This document shows positions 51,149 to 59,481 of a DNA stretch of 64,000 nt, in pieces. This DNA comes from Rhizobium etli_C. GTDB taxonomy: Bacteria > Pseudomonadota > Alphaproteobacteria > Rhizobiales > Rhizobiaceae. The translations under genes and the position numbers were made by a program. The number at the start of each line of letters is the position of its first letter. Within the stretch, counting starts at the first letter, position 1. The notes under the pieces were generated by a model, which was not told the DNA's origin, did no database searches, and worked only from the letters and a program-made list of their open reading frames with translations. The DNA lies in the NCBI RefSeq assembly GCF_014198605.1, contig NZ_JACIHU010000017.1. The stretch is one strand, 5' to 3'.

Positions 51149-51178
51149 CTCCTCTTCTCCCGGTTGGGGGAAGAGGAG
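51149..51178 (+). terminator. Hairpin after trpS
   Basis: CTCCTCTTCTCCC (51149-51161) pairs with GGGGGAAGAGGAG (51166-51178), with one mismatch and a 4-base loop. It starts 8 bases after the trpS stop, and only CAAAAACTG follows, without a T-run. It may be repeat-derived. Confidence 0.55.
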
Positions 51179-51227
51179 CAAAAACTGCGCTTGCAATTTT
51201 TCCGCTTCGGGTGTCAGAGTCCGCCGC

Positions 51228-51719
51228 ATGGTATCGAAGCGACTCTCACGGCTCGAAGGTCATCGCCGCAAATTCATGGCGGTGATCGACGGTACACCCG
51301 AATGCCAACGCGCCGTTCATTATGCCGGCCGGCGCGCGAAGAATTCCAATGGCGGGCTGGTGCTGCTCTACGTCATTCCCGACGGGGATTTCCAGCAATG
51401 GCTGGGCGTCGAGGCGATCATGCGGGCGGAAGCGCGTGAAGAGGCCGAGGCGACCGTCGCCAAGATCGCCCAGATCGTGCGCGAGACGATCGGCATCGAG
51501 CCGGAAATCGTGATCCGCGAAGGCGGTGCGGCCGAACAGATCAACGCGGTGATCGAGGACGACCGCGATGTGGCGATCCTCGTTCTGGCCGCCGGTTCGG
51601 CGAAGGAAGGTCCGGGACCGCTGGTCTCGTCGATCGCCGGACGCGCGGCGGCGTTTCCGATTCCGGTGACCGTGCTGCCGGATACGCTGACCAACGAGGA
51701 AATTGACGCCCTCTGCTGA
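51228..51719 (+). CDS. Universal stress protein (UspA family)
   Basis: A 163-residue protein with the alpha/beta Usp fold: FMAVIDGTPECQRAVHYAG at strand 1, GLVLLYVIPDGDF, and ILVLAAGSAKEGPGPLVSSI near the nucleotide site. The usual GxxG-x9-G(S/T) ATP motif is altered, so ATP binding is doubtful. The role is in general stress survival. It lies between trpS and the Nfu gene. Confidence 0.87.
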   Translation: MVSKRLSRLEGHRRKFMAVIDGTPECQRAVHYAGRRAKNSNGGLVLLYVIPDGDFQQWLGVEAIMRAEAREEAEATVAKIAQIVRETIGIEPEIVIREGGAAEQINAVIEDDRDVAILVLAAGSAKEGPGPLVSSIAGRAAAFPIPVTVLPDTLTNEEIDALC

Positions 51720-51829
51720 GCCTATTTCTTGAGTACAAGTCTCTTGATTAGATCAGGCAATGGGCCTATTTTCTTTTGAAGAATTCTAAAAGACGGTCGA
51801 GGTCTTGGGCCCGCCGCATGGAGAGCCAG

Positions 51830-52396
51830 ATGTTCATTCAGACCGAAGCCACGCCGAATCCCGCCACGCAGAAGTTCCTGCCGGGCAAGGTGGTCATGGA
51901 AAACGGCACCGCCGAATTCCGCAGCGCCGAGGAGGCGGAAGCCTCGCCGCTCGCTGCCCGGCTGTTCGAAATTCCTGGCGTCACCGGCGTCTATTTCGGT
52001 TACGACTTCATTTCCGTCTCCAAGGACGATGCCGAATGGCAGCATCTTAAGCCGGCTATCCTTGGCTCGATCATGGAGCATTTCATGTCCGGCAAGCCGG
52101 TCATGGGCGACGCCTCCATTCTGTCCGAAGACGCCGATGCCGGCGACGAATTCTTCGACGAAAGCGACGAATCGATCGTGCTGACCATCAAGGAACTTCT
52201 GGAGACCCGCGTGCGCCCGGCCGTTGCCCAGGACGGCGGCGACATCACCTTCCGCGGCTTCAAAGACGGCAAGGTCTATCTGAACATGAAGGGTTCCTGC
52301 TCCGGCTGCCCGTCTTCGACGGCGACGCTGAAGCACGGCGTCCAGAACCTGCTGCGCCATTTCGTACCCGAAGTGCAGGAAGTGATTGCCGCTTGA
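51830..52396 (+). CDS. Nfu-type iron-sulfur cluster carrier (NifU-like)
   Basis: Receives and delivers Fe-S clusters. The 188 residues contain an N-terminal Nfu domain (about 1-88, FIQTEATPNPATQKFLPGKV) and the C-terminal NifU domain with the cluster-binding CxxC in MKGSCSGCPSSTATLKHG (Cys157 and Cys160). The ATG at 51830 follows GGAGAGCC; an earlier in-frame start at 51776 is not supported. miaB, a radical-SAM Fe-S enzyme, lies in the same gene series downstream. Confidence 0.93.
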   Translation: MFIQTEATPNPATQKFLPGKVVMENGTAEFRSAEEAEASPLAARLFEIPGVTGVYFGYDFISVSKDDAEWQHLKPAILGSIMEHFMSGKPVMGDASILSEDADAGDEFFDESDESIVLTIKELLETRVRPAVAQDGGDITFRGFKDGKVYLNMKGSCSGCPSSTATLKHGVQNLLRHFVPEVQEVIAA

Positions 52397-52484
52397 AAAT
52401 CTCGAATTCGTTCCGGCCGTTCATCTCTCGTTCGGCCGGACGGGTTTATGGTTAGCGACAAGAGTTTACTCGGAAATTGATGGC

Positions 52485-53144
52485 ATGATCGTTCTGGCGC
52501 TCGACACGGCAGGTGTAGATTGCTCTGCCGCCGTTTATGACAGCGGCAGGAATACGGTGCTGGGGGAGGCATCGGACATGATCGGCAAGGGGCATGCTGA
52601 ACATCTGATCGATATCGTCGACCGTGCACTGGCTCAGGCCGATATGACGCTTTCTGAGGTCGACCGCCTCGCCGTCACCATTGGCCCCGGCTCCTTTACC
52701 GGTATCCGCGTCGGCGTTGCCGCAGCCCGCGGCTTTGCGCTCTCCCTGCAAATCCCCGTCGTCGGCGTCACCACGCTCGAAGTGATGGCGGCCGCAGAGC
52801 GTGAGAGGACGCCCGGCCGCGCGGTGCTTGCGGCCATGGATGCCAAGCGGGACGAAATCTATCTCCAGTCCTTTGCGGCGGATGGTTCTCCGCTCGATGC
52901 ACCGCGGGCGGCAAGCGTTGCCGATGCCCAGGCTTTCGCCGCCGGCTTCGACGGCGAGATCACCGGTTCGGCAACGCCGCTCCTGAAGGCGGACGCCGGC
53001 GGCGACCATGCCAACGTGTTTCCGATTTCGGTGGTGGCGCGCCTCGGTGCCGCCGCCGCCGATGCCGGAAAGCCAAAGCCCCTTTATCTGCGCGGACCGG
53101 ATGCCAAACCGCAGGCCGGATATGCGATTGCGCGACGAGTGTGA
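52485..53144 (+). CDS. tsaB: tRNA t6A synthesis protein TsaB
   Basis: Partner of TsaD in adding threonylcarbamoyl to A37 of tRNAs. 219 residues of the ASKHA fold: MIVLALDTAGVDCSAAVYDS, IGPGSFTGIRVGVAAARGFA and VLAAMDAKRDEIYLQSF. The frame extends to 52386, but homology starts at 52485. rimI starts one base after the stop codon, a common tsaB-rimI pairing. Confidence 0.93.
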   Translation: MIVLALDTAGVDCSAAVYDSGRNTVLGEASDMIGKGHAEHLIDIVDRALAQADMTLSEVDRLAVTIGPGSFTGIRVGVAAARGFALSLQIPVVGVTTLEVMAAAERERTPGRAVLAAMDAKRDEIYLQSFAADGSPLDAPRAASVADAQAFAAGFDGEITGSATPLLKADAGGDHANVFPISVVARLGAAAADAGKPKPLYLRGPDAKPQAGYAIARRV

Positions 53145-53145
53145 C

Positions 53146-53640
53146 ATGCTGGAAGCCTATCTGACGCTGAAGCCGGAATTCGAGATCATCGCCATGGAGC
53201 GCGAGGATTGCCGCGACGTCGCCGTCCTGCATGGCGAGCGTTTCGCAAGGCCCTGGGGCGACGGCGAGTTCCACAGCCTGCTGTCGCAGGAGACCGTGTT
53301 CGGCTTCGTCGCGCGGCAGACCAATGCCATCCTGAAAAAGCCGCTGCCCGGCTTCATTCTTGCCCGCCAGGTCGCCGGCGAGGCAGAAATCCTGACGATC
53401 GCCGTACAGGCGAAGGTCGCCCGTTCCGGGCTCGGCTGGCGGCTGATGCAGGCGGCGATGCGGGAGGCGCGGGCACGCGGAGGCGAGAGCATGTTCCTCG
53501 AGGTCGATGACGGCAATACGGCCGCCCTCAGCCTCTACCGCAAGCTCGGCTTCGAGAAGGTCGGCGAGCGCCAAGGCTACTACAAGCAGGAAAACGGCGC
53601 CCTTTCCACGGCGCTTGTCATGAAGCGCGTTCTTCGGTAG
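53146..53640 (+). CDS. rimI: Ribosomal protein S18-alanine N-acetyltransferase
   Basis: A GNAT enzyme of 164 residues. The acetyl-CoA motif is VQAKVARSGLGWRLMQAAMR (RxxGxG/A variant), then FLEVDDGNTAALSLYRKLGF and VGERQGYYKQENG, the RimI pattern. The ATG at 53146 is favoured. A start 24 bases earlier would overlap tsaB. It is in one operon with tsaB and probably mur. Confidence 0.9.
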   Translation: MLEAYLTLKPEFEIIAMEREDCRDVAVLHGERFARPWGDGEFHSLLSQETVFGFVARQTNAILKKPLPGFILARQVAGEAEILTIAVQAKVARSGLGWRLMQAAMREARARGGESMFLEVDDGNTAALSLYRKLGFEKVGERQGYYKQENGALSTALVMKRVLR

Positions 53641-53723
53641 TTCCGTGGCAGAGAGATGACAGGCCGGCCGGCGCGATGACTGTGCGGGCGTTGTCGAAAC
53701 GCGAATATTTTTGAAGGCGGGCC

Positions 53724-54152
53724 ATGCCTGATGTAGCCAAGACCCTTGAGGAGCTTTGCGCCGAACGCGGCATGCGCATGACCGAGCAGCGCCGCGTGAT
53801 CGCGCGTATCCTGGAAGATTCGGCAGACCATCCCGACGTCGAAGAGCTCTACCGCCGCTCGGTGAAAGTCGATGCGAAAATCTCGATCTCGACCGTCTAT
53901 CGCACCGTCAAACTGTTCGAGGATGCCGGCATCATCGCCCGCCACGACTTCCGCGACGGGCGCTCGCGCTACGAAACAGTGCCGGAAGAGCACCACGACC
54001 ACCTCATCGACCTGAAAACCGGCACGGTCATCGAATTTCGCTCGCCGGAGATCGAGGCGCTGCAGGAGCGCATCGCCCGCGAACACGGCTTCCAGCTGGT
54101 CGACCATCGCCTGGAGCTCTACGGCATTCCGTTGAAGAAGGACGATCTCTGA
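53724..54152 (+). CDS. mur: Fur-family regulator, Mur (manganese-responsive) type
   Basis: A 142-residue metalloregulator. The winged helix is about 1-85 (MRMTEQRRVIARILEDS, ISISTVYRTVKLFEDAGII) and the metal/dimer domain has EEHHDHLIDLKTGTVIEF. The CxxC structural zinc pairs of E. coli Fur are absent. In rhizobia, proteins of this exact type respond to manganese and repress Mn2+ uptake, while iron is handled by RirA and Irr. Regulation by Mn rather than Fe is therefore inferred. It lies 27 bases before olsA. Confidence 0.9.
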   Translation: MPDVAKTLEELCAERGMRMTEQRRVIARILEDSADHPDVEELYRRSVKVDAKISISTVYRTVKLFEDAGIIARHDFRDGRSRYETVPEEHHDHLIDLKTGTVIEFRSPEIEALQERIAREHGFQLVDHRLELYGIPLKKDDL

Positions 54153-54179
54153 AGCAATGGCCGCCCGGGAGCAGCACCT

Positions 54180-54977
54180 TTGATCGCCTGGCTGCGCATC
54201 GCCTTGGCTGCGGCCGTCATCCTTGCCGTCAGCATCGTGCTCATACCGCTGCAGCTGCTGGCGCTGCGTTTCGACTGGCGGCTGCGCCGCCGGCTGCCGC
54301 GCGTCTGGCACCGCATCATCTGCTATTGCCTCGGCATCCGCGTGCGCGTCACCGGCAGGCTGGAAGATCGCCGGCCGCTGATGCTTTGCTCCAACCATTC
54401 GTCCTGGATGGATATCATGGTGATGTCGGCCGTGGCCGACGTCGCCTTCATCGCCAAGATCGAGGTGGCCGACTGGCCGATCTTCGGCACGCTTGCCAAG
54501 CTGCAGAAAAGCGTCTTCGTCGTGCGCGAGGAGAGGCGCAAAACCGGTCATCAGGCCAATGAGATCGCCGGGCGCATGGCCGACGGCGAAATCATCGTGC
54601 TCTTCCCCGAGGGCACCACCTCGGACGGCAACCGGCTGCTGGAGGTGAAATCCTCGCTGTTCGGCGCCGCCGCGATGGCCGTGCCCGCCTCGCCGACGGG
54701 AACGGTCGTGGTGCAGCCGGTGGCGATCGCCTATACCCGGGTGCACGGCATCCCGATGGGACGCTATCACAGGCCGCTCGCCGCCTGGCCGGGTGATATC
54801 GAGCTCTTGCCGCACCTCATCGACATCGTCAGATGCGGCGCCCTCGACGCGGAGGTTTCGTTCGGCGAAGCGGTGGAATATCGCGCCGACACCAACCGGA
54901 AGGAGGTGAGCGCGACGATCGCCTCGCGCATCCGCAACCTCCTGAACAGCCGCCTGCGCGGGCGGGAAATTTCCTAA
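54180..54977 (+). CDS. olsA: Lyso-ornithine lipid acyltransferase
   Basis: Adds the second acyl chain to make ornithine lipid. A PlsC-type enzyme of 265 residues with an N-terminal helix (about 3-26), the acceptor motif NHSSWMDIMVM (HxxxxD) and FPEGTTSDGNR. It starts with TTG at 54180 after GGGAG. General lysophosphatidic acid acyltransferase activity cannot be excluded, but the location between mur and miaB matches rhizobial olsA, and olsB is 16 kb away. The stop codon lies inside a repeat element. Confidence 0.87.
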   Translation: MIAWLRIALAAAVILAVSIVLIPLQLLALRFDWRLRRRLPRVWHRIICYCLGIRVRVTGRLEDRRPLMLCSNHSSWMDIMVMSAVADVAFIAKIEVADWPIFGTLAKLQKSVFVVREERRKTGHQANEIAGRMADGEIIVLFPEGTTSDGNRLLEVKSSLFGAAAMAVPASPTGTVVVQPVAIAYTRVHGIPMGRYHRPLAAWPGDIELLPHLIDIVRCGALDAEVSFGEAVEYRADTNRKEVSATIASRIRNLLNSRLRGREIS

Positions 54978-55043
54978 AGCGCGTCGCGATCTCTCGGATT
55001 CGCCCCCCGCGCTTTAGCTCCTTGTTCCTCGCATGTCGTTGCG
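54975..55043. repeat. Rhizobial intergenic repeat, copy 1
   Basis: Begins TAAAGCGCGTCGCGATCT and continues to CGCATGTCGTTGCG. It matches 59306-59415. Its first three bases are the olsA stop codon. TAAAGCGC and GCGCTTTA inside it pair to form a hairpin. Confidence 0.7.
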
Positions 55044-55102
55044 CGGCTGCTAAAACAAGATTTTGATTTTCTCGAGCGGCAAAAACCACTAAATAGCGCG
55101 CC

Positions 55103-56512
55103 ATGACACAGGACAACGCCCTTCTCCAGGCCCCGGAGCCGATGCTTCGCGACGGCTCCAACAGCCGCAAGGTCTTCATCAAGACCTATGGCTGCCAGAT
55201 GAACGTCTATGATTCCACGCGCATGAGCGATGCGCTCGCCCGCGACGGCTACGAGCCGACGGAAGACATGGAAGAGGCCGACCTCGTCCTCCTCAACACC
55301 TGCCATATCCGCGAAAAGGCGGCCGAGAAGGTCTATTCCGCGCTCGGCCGGCTGCGCGAGATGAAGAAGAAGAAGGCAGCCGACGGCCGGGAGATGATGA
55401 TCGGCGTTGCCGGCTGCGTCGCCCAGGCCGAAGGCGAGGAGATCCTGCGCCGGGCGCCGGCCGTCGACGTCGTCATTGGTCCGCAGACCTATCATCGGCT
55501 GCCGGAAGCGCTGCGGCGGGCCAAACAGGGCCAGCGCGTCGTTGATACCGAATATGCGATCGAGGACAAGTTCGAGCATCTGCCGATTGCCGAGAGCCGG
55601 AAGATCCGCGCCCGCGGCGTCACCGCCTTCCTGACGGTGCAGGAGGGCTGCGACAAGTTCTGCACCTTCTGCGTCGTGCCCTATACGCGCGGCTCGGAAG
55701 TATCGCGGCCGGTTTCCCAGATCGTCGAGGAGGCCGAAAAGCTCGTCGAGGGGGGCGTGCGCGAGATCACCCTGCTCGGCCAGAATGTCAATGCCTGGCA
55801 CGGCGCCGGGCCGAAGGGCGAGGCATGGAGCCTCGGCGACCTGCTCTACCGCCTTGCCGAGATCCCCGGCCTGGCGCGGCTGCGTTATACCACCAGCCAT
55901 CCGCGCGACATGGACGACCGGCTGATCGAGGCGCACCGCGACTTGAGGGCGCTGATGCCCTATCTGCACCTGCCGGTGCAATCGGGCTCGGACCGCATCC
56001 TGAAAGCGATGAACCGGCGCCATACGGCCGCCGAATATCTGACGCTGATCGAACGCATCCGTACGGTGCGACCCGACATCGCGCTGTCAGGCGATTTCAT
56101 CACCGGCTTTCCGGGGGAGACAGACGCGGATTTTGAGGATACACTGAGACTTGTAGAGGAGGTGCGCTACGCGCAGGCCTTCTCGTTCAAATACTCGACA
56201 CGGCCGGGCACACCCGGTGCGGAACTGAAGGACCAGGTGCCGGAAGAAATCAAGGCAGAACGGCTGGAACGCCTGCAAGCGCTTCTTTTGAAGCAGCAGC
56301 AGGAATTTGCCGAATCCTGCATCGGCAAGGAGATCGATCTGCTGCTCGAAAAGCCCGGCCGCATGCCCGGCCAGCTGATCGGACGTTCTCCCTGGCTTCA
56401 ATCCGTGAATGTTGATGCAAAAGCATCGCAAATCGGTGACATTATTAAAGTGCGAATCACCGGAACCGGAACGAACAGCCTGTTTGCCGAACGCGCAGAG
56501 GCTGCGGTCTAA
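55103..56512 (+). CDS. miaB: tRNA-2-methylthio-N6-dimethylallyladenosine synthase
   Basis: Radical-SAM methylthiotransferase acting on A37 of tRNAs. 469 residues. The first cluster ligands are in TYGCQMNVYDS, NTCHIREKA and GVAGCVAQAEGEE. The radical-SAM cluster is in EGCDKFCTFCVV (about 183-190). A C-terminal TRAM domain spans about 395-465. All six cysteines are present. phoH starts 18 bases later. Confidence 0.97.
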   Translation: MTQDNALLQAPEPMLRDGSNSRKVFIKTYGCQMNVYDSTRMSDALARDGYEPTEDMEEADLVLLNTCHIREKAAEKVYSALGRLREMKKKKAADGREMMIGVAGCVAQAEGEEILRRAPAVDVVIGPQTYHRLPEALRRAKQGQRVVDTEYAIEDKFEHLPIAESRKIRARGVTAFLTVQEGCDKFCTFCVVPYTRGSEVSRPVSQIVEEAEKLVEGGVREITLLGQNVNAWHGAGPKGEAWSLGDLLYRLAEIPGLARLRYTTSHPRDMDDRLIEAHRDLRALMPYLHLPVQSGSDRILKAMNRRHTAAEYLTLIERIRTVRPDIALSGDFITGFPGETDADFEDTLRLVEEVRYAQAFSFKYSTRPGTPGAELKDQVPEEIKAERLERLQALLLKQQQEFAESCIGKEIDLLLEKPGRMPGQLIGRSPWLQSVNVDAKASQIGDIIKVRITGTGTNSLFAERAEAAV

Positions 56513-56530
56513 CCCAAGGAGCCCGACCGC

Positions 56531-57586
56531 TTGAACGGACAAGAATTGGTTTCTTCTTCACCGCGCCACCCCCGCACGCCGAGCGACACCAATCACTTCG
56601 TCCTGACGTTCGAGAACAATAGGTTCGCCAGCGAGCTCTTCGGTCAATTCGACCAGAACCTCAAGCTGCTCGAGGAGCGGCTCAACATCGATGCGCGGGC
56701 GCGCGGCAATTCCGTCGTCATATCGGGCGACGTCTTGACCACCAACCAGGCACGACGCACGCTCGACTATCTCTATGAAAAACTTCAGAAAGGCGGCAGC
56801 GTGGAACGATCCGACGTCGAGGGCGCAATCCGCATGGCGGTCGCCGCCGACGACCAGCTCAGCCTGCCGACGATGGAGCGCAAGGCCAAGCTGACGATGG
56901 CGCAGGTTTCCACCCGCAAGAAGACGATCATCGCCCGCACGCCGACCCAGGACGCCTATATCAGGGCGCTGGAGCGCTCCGAGCTGGTCTTCGGCGTCGG
57001 CCCGGCCGGTACCGGCAAGACCTATCTCGCCGTCGCCCATGCCGCCCAGCTGCTGGAGCGCGGCGCCGTCGAAAAGATCATCCTGTCGCGTCCGGCCGTC
57101 GAGGCCGGTGAGCGCCTCGGCTTCCTGCCCGGCGACATGAAGGAAAAGGTCGATCCCTATCTTCGCCCGCTCTATGACGCGCTTTATGACATGATCCCGG
57201 CCGACAAGGTCGACCGGGCGATCACCGCCGGCGTCATCGAAATCGCGCCGCTCGCCTTCATGCGCGGCCGCACGCTGGCCAATGCCGCCATCATCCTCGA
57301 CGAAGCGCAGAACACCACGTCGATGCAGATGAAGATGTTCCTGACGCGTCTCGGCGAGAATGCGCGGATGATCGTCACCGGCGACCCGAGCCAGATCGAC
57401 CTGCCGCGCGGCGTCAAATCCGGCCTGGTCGAGGCCCTGCAGCTGCTGAACGGCGTCGAGGGCATCTCGATCGTGCGCTTCAAGGATACCGACGTCGTGC
57501 GTCATCCGTTGGTCGGGCGCATCGTCAGGGCCTATGATTCCACCTATGCCGTCGATGCTGCTGAAGACGTCAGCCGGCAGGACTGA
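56531..57586 (+). CDS. phoH: PhoH-family ATPase
   Basis: A 351-residue P-loop protein. Walker A is GVGPAGTGKTYLAVAHA (about 155-171), Walker B is AAIILDEAQNTTSMQMKMFL, and GDPSQIDLPRG follows. The N-terminal 90 residues form a KH-like region. It starts with TTG at 56531 after AAGGAG. The ybeY start overlaps its last base, the common phoH-ybeY pair in RNA metabolism. Confidence 0.93.
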   Translation: MNGQELVSSSPRHPRTPSDTNHFVLTFENNRFASELFGQFDQNLKLLEERLNIDARARGNSVVISGDVLTTNQARRTLDYLYEKLQKGGSVERSDVEGAIRMAVAADDQLSLPTMERKAKLTMAQVSTRKKTIIARTPTQDAYIRALERSELVFGVGPAGTGKTYLAVAHAAQLLERGAVEKIILSRPAVEAGERLGFLPGDMKEKVDPYLRPLYDALYDMIPADKVDRAITAGVIEIAPLAFMRGRTLANAAIILDEAQNTTSMQMKMFLTRLGENARMIVTGDPSQIDLPRGVKSGLVEALQLLNGVEGISIVRFKDTDVVRHPLVGRIVRAYDSTYAVDAAEDVSRQD

Positions 57587-58101
57587 TGGCCGAGCTCGAC
57601 ATCCAGATCAGCATCGAGAACATCGGCTGGCCCGAGGAAGAGACGCTGCTGGCTTTTTGCGGCCGCGTGCTCGGGGCAGCGGCGGTCTATCTCCGCGACA
57701 GTGAAAAGCAGCCCTTCCCGACGATGCCGCCCGAGGTTTCGCTGGTCTTTACCGACGACGCCTCGATCCAGGACATCAACGCCGAGTGGCGCGGCAAGGA
57801 CAAGGCGACCAACGTGCTCTCCTTTCCGGCCTTTCCGGTTCAGCCGGGGAAAATGCCCGGCCCGATGCTCGGCGATATCATCATCGCCCGAGAGACGGTG
57901 GAGCGGGAGGCCCATGAGCTCGAAAAGAGTTTCGACGACCACCTGACCCATCTTCTGGTGCACGGTTTCTTGCATCTTCTCGGCTACGACCATATGAATA
58001 GTACCGAAGCCGAAATTATGGAGGGGCTGGAGACTCGCATTTTGGCGCAGCTCGGCCTATCTGATCCTTACGAGGGTCAAGACCTTAAAATGGAACCATG
58101 A
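57586..58101 (+). CDS. ybeY: Endoribonuclease YbeY (rRNA maturation)
   Basis: Zinc-dependent RNase for 16S rRNA 3' processing and quality control. 171 residues. The metal motif is LVHGFLHLLGYDHMNS (His126, His130, His136). NVLSFPAFPVQPG is also conserved. It overlaps phoH by 1 base and corC by 4 bases (ATGA), so the three are translated together. In S. meliloti YbeY affects sRNA control and symbiosis. Confidence 0.95.
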   Translation: MAELDIQISIENIGWPEEETLLAFCGRVLGAAAVYLRDSEKQPFPTMPPEVSLVFTDDASIQDINAEWRGKDKATNVLSFPAFPVQPGKMPGPMLGDIIIARETVEREAHELEKSFDDHLTHLLVHGFLHLLGYDHMNSTEAEIMEGLETRILAQLGLSDPYEGQDLKMEP

Positions 58102-59243
58102 GCGACTTTACGACGAAGCCGGCGGCAGACGCCAAGGACTCCGAGTCATCCTCCTCTTCGGACGAGGCGGGCAGTAGTAGTCGGCCATCCGGCCGATCCC
58201 AATCCTTCTGGTCGCGCGCCGCGCGCATTCTCCGCCCGCAGCAGGGCTCGCGGCTGCGCGAGGATCTGGCCGACGCGCTGATGACCGACGCGGCCGGCGA
58301 TGACGCCTTTTCGCCCGACGAGCGGGCGATGCTCCACAATATCCTGCGCTTCCGCGAGGTGCGCGTCGCCGACGTGATGGTGCCGCGCGCCGATATCGAG
58401 GCGGTCGACCAGAACATCACCATCGGCGAGCTGATGATCCTGTTCGAGGAATCCGGCCGCTCGCGTATGCCGGTCTATGCCGATACGCTCGACGATCCGC
58501 GCGGCATGGTGCATATCCGCGACCTGCTCTCCTATGTCGCCAAGCAGGCGCGCAACAAACGTCGCGGCCCGGCGAAACCGGCCGTTGCCCTGCCGGCGAT
58601 CGAGGTTGCACCCGAAAACATCCAGAAGCCGACGCGTTCGGCCAAGCCGAATCTGGATCTCGCCCGCGTCGACTTGCAGAAGACGCTGACGGAAGCCGGC
58701 ATCATCCGCAAGATCCTGTTCGTGCCGCCGTCGATGCTGGCCTCCGACCTGCTGCGCCGCATGCAGGTGAACCGCACGCAGATGGCGTTGGTGATCGACG
58801 AATATGGCGGCACCGACGGTCTCGCCTCGCATGAGGACATCGTCGAAATGGTGGTCGGCGACATCGACGACGAACATGACGACGAAGAGGTGATGTTCAA
58901 GCGCGTCGCCGAAGACGTCTTCATCGCCGACGCCCGCGTCGAGCTGGAAGAGATCGCCGAAGCGATCGGGCCGGATTTCGACATCAGCGAGCAGGTCGAC
59001 GAAGTCGATACGCTGGGCGGGCTGATCTTCTCGGCCCTCGGCCGCATTCCGGTGCGCGGCGAAGTCGTTCAGGCGCTGCCGAATTTCGAGTTCCACATCC
59101 TCGACGCCGATCCGCGCCGCATCAAACGGCTGCGCATCACCCGCAAACGCCACGCGATCCGCCGCCGCGCCAAAGAGGCCGGCGACATCACGCCCGGCTC
59201 CGAGACCGGCGACGACCGGCCGGCCGAATCGACCGCCAACTAG
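58098..59243 (+). CDS. CorC/HlyC-family CBS-domain protein
   Basis: A 381-residue protein with a disordered Ser/Asp-rich start (about 1-35), two CBS domains (about 92-150 and 200-260; VADVMVPRADIEAVDQNITI, RMQVNRTQMALVIDEYGGTD) and a C-terminal CorC_HlyC domain (about 275-365; EVDTLGGLIFSALGRIPVRG). It lacks membrane helices. Such proteins are linked to magnesium and cobalt resistance and lie before lnt in many bacteria. The older name haemolysin is misleading. Confidence 0.9.
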   Translation: MSDFTTKPAADAKDSESSSSSDEAGSSSRPSGRSQSFWSRAARILRPQQGSRLREDLADALMTDAAGDDAFSPDERAMLHNILRFREVRVADVMVPRADIEAVDQNITIGELMILFEESGRSRMPVYADTLDDPRGMVHIRDLLSYVAKQARNKRRGPAKPAVALPAIEVAPENIQKPTRSAKPNLDLARVDLQKTLTEAGIIRKILFVPPSMLASDLLRRMQVNRTQMALVIDEYGGTDGLASHEDIVEMVVGDIDDEHDDEEVMFKRVAEDVFIADARVELEEIAEAIGPDFDISEQVDEVDTLGGLIFSALGRIPVRGEVVQALPNFEFHILDADPRRIKRLRITRKRHAIRRRAKEAGDITPGSETGDDRPAESTAN

Positions 59244-59305
59244 TCCCTTGCTTTTGCAACGTCTCGTCATTCCGGAACCGCTGCGCGGTTCCTGACGACA
59301 TGCAT

Positions 59306-59415
59306 TAAAGCGTGTCGCGATCTTTCAGATTCGCTCCTTGTGCTTTAATTGGCTCTTTGTTTTGCGCATGTCGTTGCCGCAAAACCGCGGCACACTTTTG
59401 CGCGACATGCTCTAA
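59306..59415. repeat. Rhizobial intergenic repeat, copy 2
   Basis: TAAAGCGTGTCGCGATCT, then GTGCTTTA, then TTTTGCGCATGTCGTTG and CGCGACATGCTCTAA. It is the longer relative of 54975-55043. It fills most of the 238-base gap between corC and lnt. Confidence 0.72.
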
Positions 59416-59481
59416 CAGGACAAAGGGCCGCTTTTTTGAAAGACTGCGGATGGGTTGATTCGCGGTTTGATGGGAGTGCGC

